From assembly GCF_900637515.1 (NCBI RefSeq), contig NZ_LR134375.1:1865001-1929000 (forward strand): 64,000 bases of DNA, written 5' to 3'. The notes under the pieces were generated by a model. The model worked only from the letters and a program-made list of their open reading frames with translations. It ran no database searches and had not been told where the DNA came from. Numbering within the stretch: position 1 is the first letter of the stretch; every line of letters starts with the position of its first letter. The stretch comes from Veillonella dispar. Its GTDB lineage: Bacteria > Bacillota > Negativicutes > Veillonellales > Veillonellaceae. This document shows, piece by piece, positions 1 through 8,600 of this stretch. The position numbers and the translations under genes were made by a program.

Positions 1-1052
1 TTTTTACAGCCTTTTATGAGAACAGGCTTGCCCTTTCTTTCACTATTGGCGCGAGGCAATTCAGTATAGATAGAACCTACCAGATCAGGGAACATATTCT
101 GCAATGTTTTGAAGGCCATCGTAAAAAGCGTCCAGTTAGAGCGGTAGTTTTCGTAGAAAATGATTTTTAAAGGCTTAAAGTCCGCATCAAATTGCTTGAG
201 TAAACGGAATGGATCAGACCCACGCCACTCGTATATGGTTTGGAAATAGTCCCCACATAATAGGACGTGATTACCTTCCCAAAGCATTTCAAGTACCTTG
301 TACTCTAGTACACCGGTATCTTGCATTTCATCAACAGAGATATAACTATAACGACTGCTCCAACGTTCTCGAACTACAGGATCTTGGAATAGACGATGAA
401 CACCGCAAATGAGATCTGTGAAATCTAGACCATGTACGGAGGCTAAGTTTTCATCATAGGCAGCAATCCATTCGTGACCATGGTTCAAGAAGTCATGGAG
501 TTCACTATAAAGAACATTCCCAAAGCTAGAGAACTGTTGCTCAATAGCAGGACGCTGTTCCTTTTGCAAACGATCAATCGTTCGTTTATAATCGCCTACG
601 AGATCATCAGAATAAAAGCCATATAAGGAACGATATTCTTTTACCATACCGATGATGTTGGCAAAGGACATTTCTCGCAACTTACCTGGACGATACGGTT
701 CAGACAATTCCTTGCAATCCTCTTCATCAAAGATCGTTACATCCGTATACAAGGTTTCATTGCGCTTCCCCTCTTGTTGGAGTACGAAAAAGCAAAAGCT
801 GTGGAATGTACTAATCTCCACAGCCTTTGCAGGACTGCCTACGAGCGATTGAATGCGGTCTTTCATCTCGTTTGCTGCCTTGTTCGTAAAGGTCATGCAC
901 AAGATATTCTCCGCCTTCGCATAGCCGCCCTCGATGAGGTGAGCCACTCGATAAGCAAGTGTATTCGTTTTTCCCGTCCCAGCGGACGCTAACAAGAGGA
1001 TATTCTGTTCAACTTCATCAATAACGCGTTGTTGTTCACGATTGATAAGCAT
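1..1052 (-). CDS. UvrD/PcrA-like ATP-dependent DNA helicase, 3' end beyond the left edge
   Basis: Superfamily 1 helicase that would unwind duplex DNA with ATP in repair or recombination. Reading leftward from ATG 1052, the Walker A motif ASAGTGKT lies near residues 22-29, followed by TFTNKAANEMK (motif Ia) and a DEMQDTG motif II, then a QTIYEWRG motif III/Q region. An AGGAGG Shine-Dalgarno sits 5 bases before the ATG, so the start is well fixed. The reading frame is open to base 1, so only about 350 N-terminal residues are visible and the C-terminal motifs lie outside the window. It follows the bofA-family gene by 9 bases and is probably the last gene of the dnaX-ebfC-recR-bofA run. Family assignment is firm; the subfamily (PcrA, UvrD, other) is not decided. 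Confidence 0.9.
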   Translation of the reverse strand, partial: MLINREQQRVIDEVEQNILLLASAGTGKTNTLAYRVAHLIEGGYAKAENILCMTFTNKAANEMKDRIQSLVGSPAKAVEISTFHSFCFFVLQQEGKRNETLYTDVTIFDEEDCKELSEPYRPGKLREMSFANIIGMVKEYRSLYGFYSDDLVGDYKRTIDRLQKEQRPAIEQQFSSFGNVLYSELHDFLNHGHEWIAAYDENLASVHGLDFTDLICGVHRLFQDPVVRERWSSRYSYISVDEMQDTGVLEYKVLEMLWEGNHVLLCGDYFQTIYEWRGSDPFRLLKQFDADFKPLKIIFYENYRSNWTLFTMAFKTLQNMFPDLVGSIYTELPRANSERKGKPVLIKGCK

Positions 1053-1061
1053 GAGGTCCTC

Positions 1062-1316
1062 CTATTTTAAAAAGCCGTACCATCCGGCAGCAATGAGCAT
1101 TGGAATAGGGCCTAGAATTGCTGTTAAAGCCCATACGCCCAAACCAATATCCATAGGAATATTGAGGATATGAACGCATACTAAATACGTCAAAATACCA
1201 GTTACTGCATTCATAGCCACTCGTTTAATGGTGAAAAATGCTACTTTGAAAGCAATGTAGGCTACAGCAACGGATACAACCGCCGATATAATCGGTGATG
1301 CTAATAAAGCTCCCAT
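1062..1316 (-). CDS. BofA-family integral membrane protein
   Basis: Small protein of 84 residues, almost entirely hydrophobic, with two to three predicted membrane segments and an Asn-Ala-Val-Thr-Gly stretch near residue 36 as in the BofA (pro-sigmaK processing inhibitor) family. In Bacillus, BofA sits in the forespore outer membrane and inhibits the SpoIVFB protease. The gene starts just after recR (stop codon at 1318), with an AAAGGAT ribosome site inside the recR end, so the two are translationally coupled. The order dnaX-ebfC-recR-bofA matches Bacillus, which supports the family call as much as the sequence does. A sporulation function is not implied: no sporulation gene is present in the window. 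Confidence 0.75.
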   Translation of the reverse strand: MGALLASPIISAVVSVAVAYIAFKVAFFTIKRVAMNAVTGILTYLVCVHILNIPMDIGLGVWALTAILGPIPMLIAAGWYGFLK

Positions 1317-1317
1317 A

Positions 1318-1914
1318 TTATCCTTTCATTTCTTGGCGGTTCACTACAGCACCGCCTAATGTTAATTCATCGGCATATTCGATATCGCCACCCACAGGCA
1401 CACCACGGGCAATACGCGTTACCTTAATGCCACTTGGACTTAATAAACGCGCCAAATAGAGAGCTGTCGCTTCCCCTTCTACGTCTGGGTCAGTAGCGAG
1501 GATAACCTCTTGTACGACACCATCACGAAGGCGAGCAATCAATTCTTTTACGCGAATATCGTCAGCACCGATGCCCTCCATAGGGGACAAAGCACCTTCT
1601 AATACGTGATATAAGCCCTTATAGTCACCACTACGCTCGATAGCAATAACATCGCGAGATGTTTCAACGACCATAATCGTCGTTTGATCCCGGTTTGGAT
1701 TGCTACAGAATTCACAAGGGTCTTGAGCTGATAAGTTAAAGCAAATAGAACAGTGACGCGTAGCCCCCTTCGCTTCTACGATGGTTTCCACGAGACGGTC
1801 TACCTCTTCCTTCGGCATTTCTACCAAATGATAGGCCAAGCGTCTAGCCGACTTGGAGCCTATACCCGGCAAGCGGCGCAACTGCTCTACGAGCCGTTCT
1901 AAAGCGTTTGTCAT
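1318..1914 (-). CDS. recR: Recombination protein RecR
   Basis: RecR works with RecF and RecO to load RecA onto SSB-coated single-stranded gaps. The 198-residue length is typical. An N-terminal helix-hairpin-helix (LRRLPGIGSKSARRLAYHL, residues 13-31), a four-cysteine zinc site (CSIC...CEFC, about residues 56-71) and a Toprim domain (VVETSRDVIAIE onward, with the ATDPDVEGEATA acidic motif near 140) occur in the expected order. The ATG directly abuts the ebfC stop codon (TAA then ATG on the minus strand) with no strong ribosome site of its own, pointing to translational coupling with ebfC. Confidence 0.97.
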   Translation of the reverse strand: MTNALERLVEQLRRLPGIGSKSARRLAYHLVEMPKEEVDRLVETIVEAKGATRHCSICFNLSAQDPCEFCSNPNRDQTTIMVVETSRDVIAIERSGDYKGLYHVLEGALSPMEGIGADDIRVKELIARLRDGVVQEVILATDPDVEGEATALYLARLLSPSGIKVTRIARGVPVGGDIEYADELTLGGAVVNRQEMKG

Positions 1915-2244
1915 TTAGAATAAACCTGTTGGCAAATTAAGACCACCAGTTACTTTGCCCATTTCTTGAGCCAAAAGGTCATCTACTTTTTTGCTAGCTT
2001 CGTTGACAGCAGCCATTACTAAATCTTCTAACATTTCCACGTCTTCAGGATCTACTGCAGATGGGTTCAATTTCAAGGACTCGATGATTTTTTCACCGTT
2101 CATTACAACTGTTACAGCACCGCCACCAACGGAAGCCTCTACTGTACGAGTTTTTAATTCTTCTTGCATTTTCTTCATATCTGCTTGCATTTTTTGAACT
2201 TTTTTCATCATGCCAGCCATATTGCCCATACCTTTACCAAACAT
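1915..2244 (-). CDS. ebfC: YbaB/EbfC family nucleoid-associated protein
   Basis: Small DNA-binding protein of 109 residues that forms dimers and coats DNA. The N-terminal GMGNMAGMMKKVQKMQADM segment is a Gly/Met-rich lead into a long coiled helix, followed by the conserved VEASVGGGAVTVVMNGE core and a C-terminal EASKKVDDLLAQEMGKVTGG helix. An AGGAGG ribosome site precedes ATG 2244. It sits between dnaX and recR, the near-universal position of this family. The 123-bp gap to dnaX suggests either a weaker link to dnaX or a separate promoter. Confidence 0.95.
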   Translation of the reverse strand: MFGKGMGNMAGMMKKVQKMQADMKKMQEELKTRTVEASVGGGAVTVVMNGEKIIESLKLNPSAVDPEDVEMLEDLVMAAVNEASKKVDDLLAQEMGKVTGGLNLPTGLF

Positions 2245-2367
2245 TGTAATTCCTCCTTTTAGGACCTTGTCCTTACTAACTGTCTATGCCCATAACTCTA
2301 ACATGCGACATAGATTTTAACATATGTGTCACCTACGGCCTTAGGACCAACGGGTATACTCAAAAAT

Positions 2368-5136
2368 TTATTCTTCGATGACCTCGACGATGATGTCGTG
2401 ATCTTCAGATAGTTTCTCTAATGTTTCTGCCAAAAGAGGATTGTTTCGCTCCTCTTCTGTCATATGTTCTGGATCCCATGCATATTCACGAGCTACCGTC
2501 ACGCTATCGATAGGCGCTACTTCAATAGGTGCTTGTGAAAGCATAGTATGATCATCACTTTGATAAGGGGTTCCCTGTTGCTGTTCGCCCCCATTAGACT
2601 TTGGGACAGCTTCTACCTCAATATGTGCACCGCTATCCATAGGGCGTTCTAAGACTTCCCCATCATCGCTAATAACAGTGACACTATCTAACGGATGTGG
2701 TGGCATATCATCTAAAGATGATACGTAAGATTCCTCCATATCGTCTACAGGTACATCATCAAAGGAATGAACTGGAATATCATCGCCTTCCATAGAACCT
2801 GCTAGAGACTCGATAGGGATTTCTCCATCTGGAACTGATACAGACGGACTGCCATCAAAGGATGTAATCGGTACATCTCCACCAGTTGGTGATGTTTCTG
2901 CTCCGACCTCACTCGTATCAGCACCAGTTGTGGCACTTACAGCAGCACCGCCCGTCTTCTTCGCCAAGAAGGCTAACGCTGCGGCCTTAGCTGCATCTAC
3001 TGCTGCGGAATCTGGCTTACTTGGTTGCTCATCAGTTGTAGGTCCACCATTAGGCGCCGTACCTGTAACAGTCTGCGGACTAGCACCTTGAGATGCTTGA
3101 CCACCTTGAGTACCCTTTTCGTTCGCCCCTTGTGCATAGCTAGCGACTTGCGGAGAGGACGAATTTGTTAAGTCCATTTGCGTTGGTTGACCTCCAGAGG
3201 TCTTCTGCACATCAACCATTGGCTCTTGTGGTCGTTGCGGCGCTTTTACTTGGTGTTGCGTCGTACTGCCAGAGGCCTTTTTATAGTCTTTGTAAACTTG
3301 TGTGAGGGCATCAACGATTTCTACATGTACTGGATAGCCCAGTGTATATGTGAAAGCATCTGCCGCTTCTGCTAAGTTTACTTCGTTGGTCATTACATTG
3401 AGGTGCAATGTATTTTTGAAGGCCATAACCGCCTTGCTTTGATCTACGTATACAAGTTGACCTTGACCTATGACGGTAGAGGTCATATTGCGATTGCTAT
3501 CCTTCAAGTATTTAATGACATTGGACTGTACATTGCGATACTCTTGAGCAGACAAGATTTGATCACTAATGATAGCCTGTGTACTAATACCTTTTTTACT
3601 ACGACCTTTGGCTTGATTTCTAGCCGATCGTTCTGGCGCACTGCTTGTACTTGGTGGCGCCATACCAACGCCGCCCATTGGAGGCGGAGCCATACCTACT
3701 CCATTCATAGGAGGCGGTGTACTACCTGGTGTACCCATCGGTGGAGGTGTCATGCCTACACTCGCAGGCGGTGGTGTCATCCCCACTCCACTTGGAGGCG
3801 GCACAGTACCAACAGTACTATTTTGAGTACTACTCATGGAAGCATTCTGTACAGCAGCATTATCTACAGGAACAAAGCTATTGGCATAACCACCTGGCGG
3901 TCCAAAGGAATTAGCACCATAAGCAGGTGCAGTTGCGACAGCTGGACCTCGTTGTTCTAATTGAGCCATGCGGTTCAATAAATCATTTCGTTCAGATCGT
4001 TCTGAAGACTCTAATGCATACACACGGTCTTCTAAGCTTTCATCAACAGAACCTAATTTAGCACATAAAACGAGTAAGCCCATTTCGATGATAGTTCGTG
4101 GATTATCCACCTGTTTTGCATCATTCATGATGGATTGCGCACTGCGCACATACTGGTTAAGCTCATTAAAATCGATGCTTTCAGCTTGAGCTAAAAACTC
4201 ATCCTTAAAGGCATCATATACCTTGAGCTCATCCGCATCAGGTGCGACCTTACCAACTAATAAGGCCCGCACGTGCTGAATGAGGGCTTCCATAATCTGC
4301 GTCGCATCACGACCTTCTGCTAAGGCATCGTGGATATAGGACAACAATTTGGGACCATCCCCGTTGCGCAATGCATCTAGGAAGTGAATAATCCATTCTT
4401 TGCTAACAAGACCGATTAGTTCTTCTACTACTTGCGGCGTAATAGTACCTGTTGCCATACCGGCACATTGGTCTAAGATACTCAACGCATCGCGCAAACC
4501 GCCGTCTGCATGGACAGCGATGAGCTGTGCTGCTGCAGGATCTAAGCCAAAACCTTCCTTTTCCGCTACATAGGATAAACGCTGTGCGATATCGTCAGAC
4601 GTAATCCGTCTAAAGGTGTATCGCTGACAACGAGATACGATAGTAACAGGTAACTTTTCAATTTCTGTAGTAGCGAAGATAAACATAACGTGAGCCGGCG
4701 GCTCTTCGATAGTTTTTAAAAGCGCATTCCACGCTTCGGTCGTAAGCATGTGGGCTTCGTCGATGATGAACACCTTTTTACGGCCCTCAACAGGCATGAA
4801 TTTGACACTTTCACGAAGGGCACGCACCTCATCGATACCACGATTGGATGCGGCGTCGATTTCAAGAACGTCCATGGACTGACCGCTCAAAATCGATTTA
4901 CAAGCACTACACTCGTTACAAGGATGATCCGTTGGCCCATGCTCACAGTTGATAGCGCGTGCAAAAATCTTGGCCATACTCGTTTTACCAGTTCCGCGCG
5001 GACCAGCAAACAAATACGCATGAGCTACCTTATCCTCGCGGATAGCGCGCATCAACGTATCCGATACTTGATGCTGACCAACCACATCGGTAAAGGTCTG
5101 CGGACGGTACTTACGATATAACGCAATATATGCCAT
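2368..5136 (-). CDS. dnaX: DNA polymerase III subunits gamma and tau, unusually long
   Basis: Clamp-loader ATPase that links the polymerase cores to the replicative helicase. The N-terminal 370 residues are standard: Walker A GPRGTGKTS near residue 45, a zinc site with Cys in CEHGPTDHPCNECSAC (about 64-79), Walker B IIDEAHML and sensor SRC near 169. Residues about 440-496 form a Pro/Met/Gly stretch with repeated GMTPPP and GMAPPP units. After a folded segment (about 505-610) an acidic, low-complexity tail of about 300 residues runs to the end, giving 922 residues against roughly 560-650 in most relatives. ATG 5136 has a GGGGGT ribosome site 6 bases upstream. I did not establish a programmed frameshift for a gamma form. 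Confidence 0.95.
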   Translation of the reverse strand: MAYIALYRKYRPQTFTDVVGQHQVSDTLMRAIREDKVAHAYLFAGPRGTGKTSMAKIFARAINCEHGPTDHPCNECSACKSILSGQSMDVLEIDAASNRGIDEVRALRESVKFMPVEGRKKVFIIDEAHMLTTEAWNALLKTIEEPPAHVMFIFATTEIEKLPVTIVSRCQRYTFRRITSDDIAQRLSYVAEKEGFGLDPAAAQLIAVHADGGLRDALSILDQCAGMATGTITPQVVEELIGLVSKEWIIHFLDALRNGDGPKLLSYIHDALAEGRDATQIMEALIQHVRALLVGKVAPDADELKVYDAFKDEFLAQAESIDFNELNQYVRSAQSIMNDAKQVDNPRTIIEMGLLVLCAKLGSVDESLEDRVYALESSERSERNDLLNRMAQLEQRGPAVATAPAYGANSFGPPGGYANSFVPVDNAAVQNASMSSTQNSTVGTVPPPSGVGMTPPPASVGMTPPPMGTPGSTPPPMNGVGMAPPPMGGVGMAPPSTSSAPERSARNQAKGRSKKGISTQAIISDQILSAQEYRNVQSNVIKYLKDSNRNMTSTVIGQGQLVYVDQSKAVMAFKNTLHLNVMTNEVNLAEAADAFTYTLGYPVHVEIVDALTQVYKDYKKASGSTTQHQVKAPQRPQEPMVDVQKTSGGQPTQMDLTNSSSPQVASYAQGANEKGTQGGQASQGASPQTVTGTAPNGGPTTDEQPSKPDSAAVDAAKAAALAFLAKKTGGAAVSATTGADTSEVGAETSPTGGDVPITSFDGSPSVSVPDGEIPIESLAGSMEGDDIPVHSFDDVPVDDMEESYVSSLDDMPPHPLDSVTVISDDGEVLERPMDSGAHIEVEAVPKSNGGEQQQGTPYQSDDHTMLSQAPIEVAPIDSVTVAREYAWDPEHMTEEERNNPLLAETLEKLSEDHDIIVEVIEE

Positions 5137-5172
5137 TGGAACACCCCCTTTTTCCGAAAATTACAATACTTT

Positions 5173-5178
5173 ATTATA
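5173..5178 (-). promoter_or_regulatory. Candidate extended -10 promoter of dnaX
   Basis: On the minus strand the sequence reads TATGGTATAAT, a consensus TATAAT with an upstream TG dinucleotide, about 37 bases before the dnaX start. No good -35 hexamer is visible at 17 bp, as often accepted for extended -10 promoters. Inferred from sequence only. Confidence 0.5.
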
Positions 5179-5346
5179 CCATATTCAGAAAATTCTGACT
5201 TCCTTAATAAAGTTCTTTCCCCAATACGAAAGTAATATATTTACTTATAAATAATGCTGATATTTCCTAGTCAAAACTCCATCATATGGTTCATAATACA
5301 ACATCGTATAGTCCAGAATCGAATATCATGCATTCTAAATTAGACA

Positions 5347-5372
5347 TAAAAAAAGCGGCCCCACAGGCCGCC
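5347..5372 (-). terminator. Rho-independent terminator of the SRP RNA
   Basis: A GCGGCC/GGCCGC hairpin with a short loop is followed on the minus strand by seven T residues, directly after the closing helix of the SRP RNA. Confidence 0.85.
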
Positions 5373-5514
5373 TTGCAATATTCGATCACGACAGCCCCCG
5401 GGTTCCCCGTGGCACATGAAGGTTACCGCTTAGTGCTGCTACCTCTCAGTCCTGACACGATTCACAGGCCCCCATTGCACAGGCCCGAGAACTGCCATGA
5501 TCCAATATTGCAAT
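5355..5514 (-). ncRNA. ffs: Signal recognition particle RNA (large bacterial type)
   Basis: RNA scaffold that binds Ffh (SRP54) for co-translational targeting of membrane proteins. The conserved domain IV is clear on the minus strand at 5435-5456: GUCAGG, then a hairpin whose GNRA tetraloop is GAGA instead of the common GGAA, then AGCAGC. Compared with E. coli 4.5S RNA, the U-A pair in this helix is swapped to A-U, a compensating change. The two ends pair in a long helix (5492-5513 with 5373-5394, both built on TTGCAATATT/AATATTGCAA). About 150-160 bases suggests the Firmicutes form with an Alu domain. Its position directly upstream of dnaX matches Bacillus. The 5' end is inferred from the promoter. 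Confidence 0.92.
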
Positions 5515-5520
5515 ACAAAT

Positions 5521-5549
5521 ATTATACATGAAAATACCTCTATAGTCAA
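5521..5549 (-). promoter_or_regulatory. Near-consensus promoter of the SRP RNA
   Basis: Minus strand TTGACT (5549-5544), a 17-bp spacer, then TATAAT (5526-5521); transcription would start near 5514, exactly where the paired 5' end of the SRP RNA begins. The -35 box lies inside the terminator hairpin of gltB. Confidence 0.85.
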
Positions 5550-5560
5550 AGCTATAGAGG
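5531..5560 (-). terminator. Rho-independent terminator of gltB
   Basis: CCTCTATAG and CTATAGAGG form a 9-bp perfect stem followed by TATTTT on the minus strand, 45 bases after the gltB stop codon. It overlaps the -35 box of the SRP RNA promoter. Confidence 0.8.
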
Positions 5561-5604
5561 CATTTCATATGTCTTATCTAAAGGATATTCAGTTAGATTA
5601 GAAA

Positions 5605-8600
5605 TTATTTTGCATATTTTTCTTTGAATGCAGCTAATTGAGCTTCTTCCAAGGATAAGCCTTGTTCTTTATAGCGTTCAATAGCAGCGTGCATTTCTTC
5701 ATATGCTACAGGTACAACTTTTGTAAATCTGTTTACAAAGTTATTCCAGTTTTCAAGGATGTGACGGCCTTTAGCGGAATTAGTATGCAATACGTGTTGT
5801 TCTACTAATTCTTTAATGCGTTTAAGGTCATCATTATTAGCAGGACGTAATTCTACTAGACCTGTGTTTACATAACGTTCATCGCAATCGAGGATGTACG
5901 CATAGCCACCGGACATACCTGCTGCGAAGTTACGACCAATTTTGCCAAGTACAAGCACTTCGCCACCAGTCATGTATTCACAACCATGGTCGCCTACACC
6001 TTCTACAACAGCTGTGATACCACTGTTACGAACGGCGAAACGTTCACCAGCTACACCATTGATGTAGGATGTACCAGATGTAGCACCATAGAAGGCAACA
6101 TTACCGATAAGGATGTTTTCATCAGCTTCAAAGATGGATTTCTTAGGTGGATATACAGTGATAGTACCACCGGATAAGCCTTTACCGAGGTAATCATTCG
6201 CATCCCCTTCAAGTTCTAATGTCATACCTTTAGGAATGAAAGCACCGAAGGATTGACCAGCAGAACCTTCAAAGTTCAATTTGATTGTGTTATCTGGCAA
6301 GCCGCTTTCACCATAACGACGTGTTACCTCAGAACCAACCAAAGTACCTACTACACGGTTAATATTATTGATAGCCAATTTAGCGCGGATAGGTTTTTGA
6401 TCTTCGATAGCAGGACGACACATACGCAAGAGTTTGGACATATCCAATGTGCGTTCCAATTCGTGATCTTGGTCAACCATATGCATATGACCTACAGATG
6501 CATCGATGTATGGGTGGAACAATACGCGTTTAAGGTCAACGCGAGACAATTTGAAGTTATCGTCTTGAGATTTTTGACGAACAAGATCGATACGGCCTAC
6601 CAGCTCAGCTACGGAACGAATGCCTAAACGAGCCATGATTTCACGCAATTCACGAGCGATGAAGATCATCAAGTTTTCTACATACTCAGGTTTACCTGTG
6701 AAACGAGCACGCAATTTTTCGTCTTGTGTAGCAACGCCGTAAGGGCATGTGTTGAGGTTACATACACGAGCCATTTTACAGCCTACAGCAACGAGTGGTA
6801 ATGTACCGAAGCCGAATAACTCAGCGCCAAGCATAGCCGCAACAGCTACATCGAAACCAGTCATCAACTTGGAGTCTACTTCCAATTTAACACGGTCACG
6901 CAATCTGTTGAGCATCAATGTTTGATGAGTTTCGGACAAACCTAATTCCCAAGGCACACCAGCATGTTTTACAGATGTACGACCTGCCGCACCTGTACCA
7001 CCATCGTAACCAGAGATTAAGATATTATCTGCTTTTGCTTTTGCTACACCAGCCGCGATAGTACCAACGCCTGCTTCAGATGTTAATTTAACGGAAATAC
7101 GAGCATCTTTGTTAATGCATTTCAAATCGTAAATCAACTCTGCCAAGTCTTCGATGGAGTAAATATCGTGATGTGGTGGTGGAGATACGAGTTCTACGCC
7201 AGGAGTGGAGTGACGAGCTTTCCCGATTTCAGGGTATACTTTTTTACCTGGTAATTGACCACCTTCACCTGGTTTAGCACCTTGTGCACATTTGATTTGC
7301 AATTCTTTTGCATGAATGAGGTAGTTTGCAGTTACACCGAAACGACCAGATGCAATTTGTTTTACTTCAGAGTTCATGCTGTCGCCATTTGGCAATGGTT
7401 TAAAACGAGCTACGTCTTCGCCGCCTTCACCAGAGTTAGATGTAGAGCCAAGACGGTTCATAGCGATAGCAATCGTTTCATGAGCCTCTTTACTGATAGC
7501 ACCATAACTCATAGCGCCCGCTTTAAAGCGTTTTACGATGGATTCTTCAGGCTCAACCTCTTCGATAGGAATACCGCCGCCCACTGGGTAGTTTAATTCC
7601 ATCAAGGAACGCAATGTTACATGGTAATCGTTGCGAATCGCTTTAGAGTATTCTTTATATTTTGCGTAATCACCGTTGATAAGGGATTCTTGTAAAAGAT
7701 CAATTGTTTTAGGATTGAACAAATGCTCTTCCCCATCTTTTACAGGGCCATACCAACCACCTGGTTCAAGCACAGATTCATCGGATTTGAAAGCACGGTC
7801 ATAACGAGCCAATGCTTCATTGGCAACGCCTACAAGACCAATACCGCCAATACGTGTTGGTGTATTTACGAAGAACTTATTAATAAAGTTGGTATTCAAG
7901 CCCAAAGCTTCGAAGATTTGGGCACCATGGTAGGAACGAACTGTGGAGATGCCCATTTTGGACATAACCTTCATAATGCCGCCTACAGCTGCTTTAATGT
8001 AGTTCTTTTCTGCTTGTTCAGGTGTAATATCACCAAGGCGTTTACGAGCTTGTAAATCGCGTACAGTTTCAAGGGCCAAGTAAGGATTGATAGCTGTTAC
8101 ACCATAACCGATCAATGTACAGAAATGATGTACTTCGCGAGGCTCACCAGATTCGAGGATAAGACCAATTTCTGTGCGCAATACTTTTCTAATTAAGTGA
8201 TTATGAACAGCTGCTACAGCTAACAACGCTGGAATTGGTGCATGATTTTCATCGACTCCACGGTCGGATAAAATCAATACATTTTGCTCTGTACGTGCTG
8301 CTTCTTCTGCTTTTTCGCACAATTCATTCAACGCATCACGCAAGCCATCCGCACCCTTAGTTGGGTCGAAGAGGATTGGCAATGTAACAGATTTCATGCG
8401 ACGGCAATCAAGAGCCTTAATGGACGCCAATTCTTGATTTGTAAGAATTGGTGTACGCATGGACAACGCATAGGTACCAGCTTTATTAGGATCTGTTAAG
8501 TTACCAGAGTTACCAAGCATAACGCGTGTAGATGTAACCATTTCCTCACGAATGGAGTCGATTGGAGGATTTGTTACTTGCGCGAACATTTGCTTGAAGT

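Noticed and set aside
3403-3960. 185-codon plus-strand frame inside dnaX
   Set aside because: It is the antisense of the proline-repeat region; the GC-skewed codons there remove stops on the other strand. No ribosome site, and the protein is Trp/His/Arg-rich nonsense.
5286-5531. 81-codon plus-strand frame upstream of gltB
   Set aside because: Lies across the SRP RNA gene, whose structure, promoter and terminator explain the sequence.
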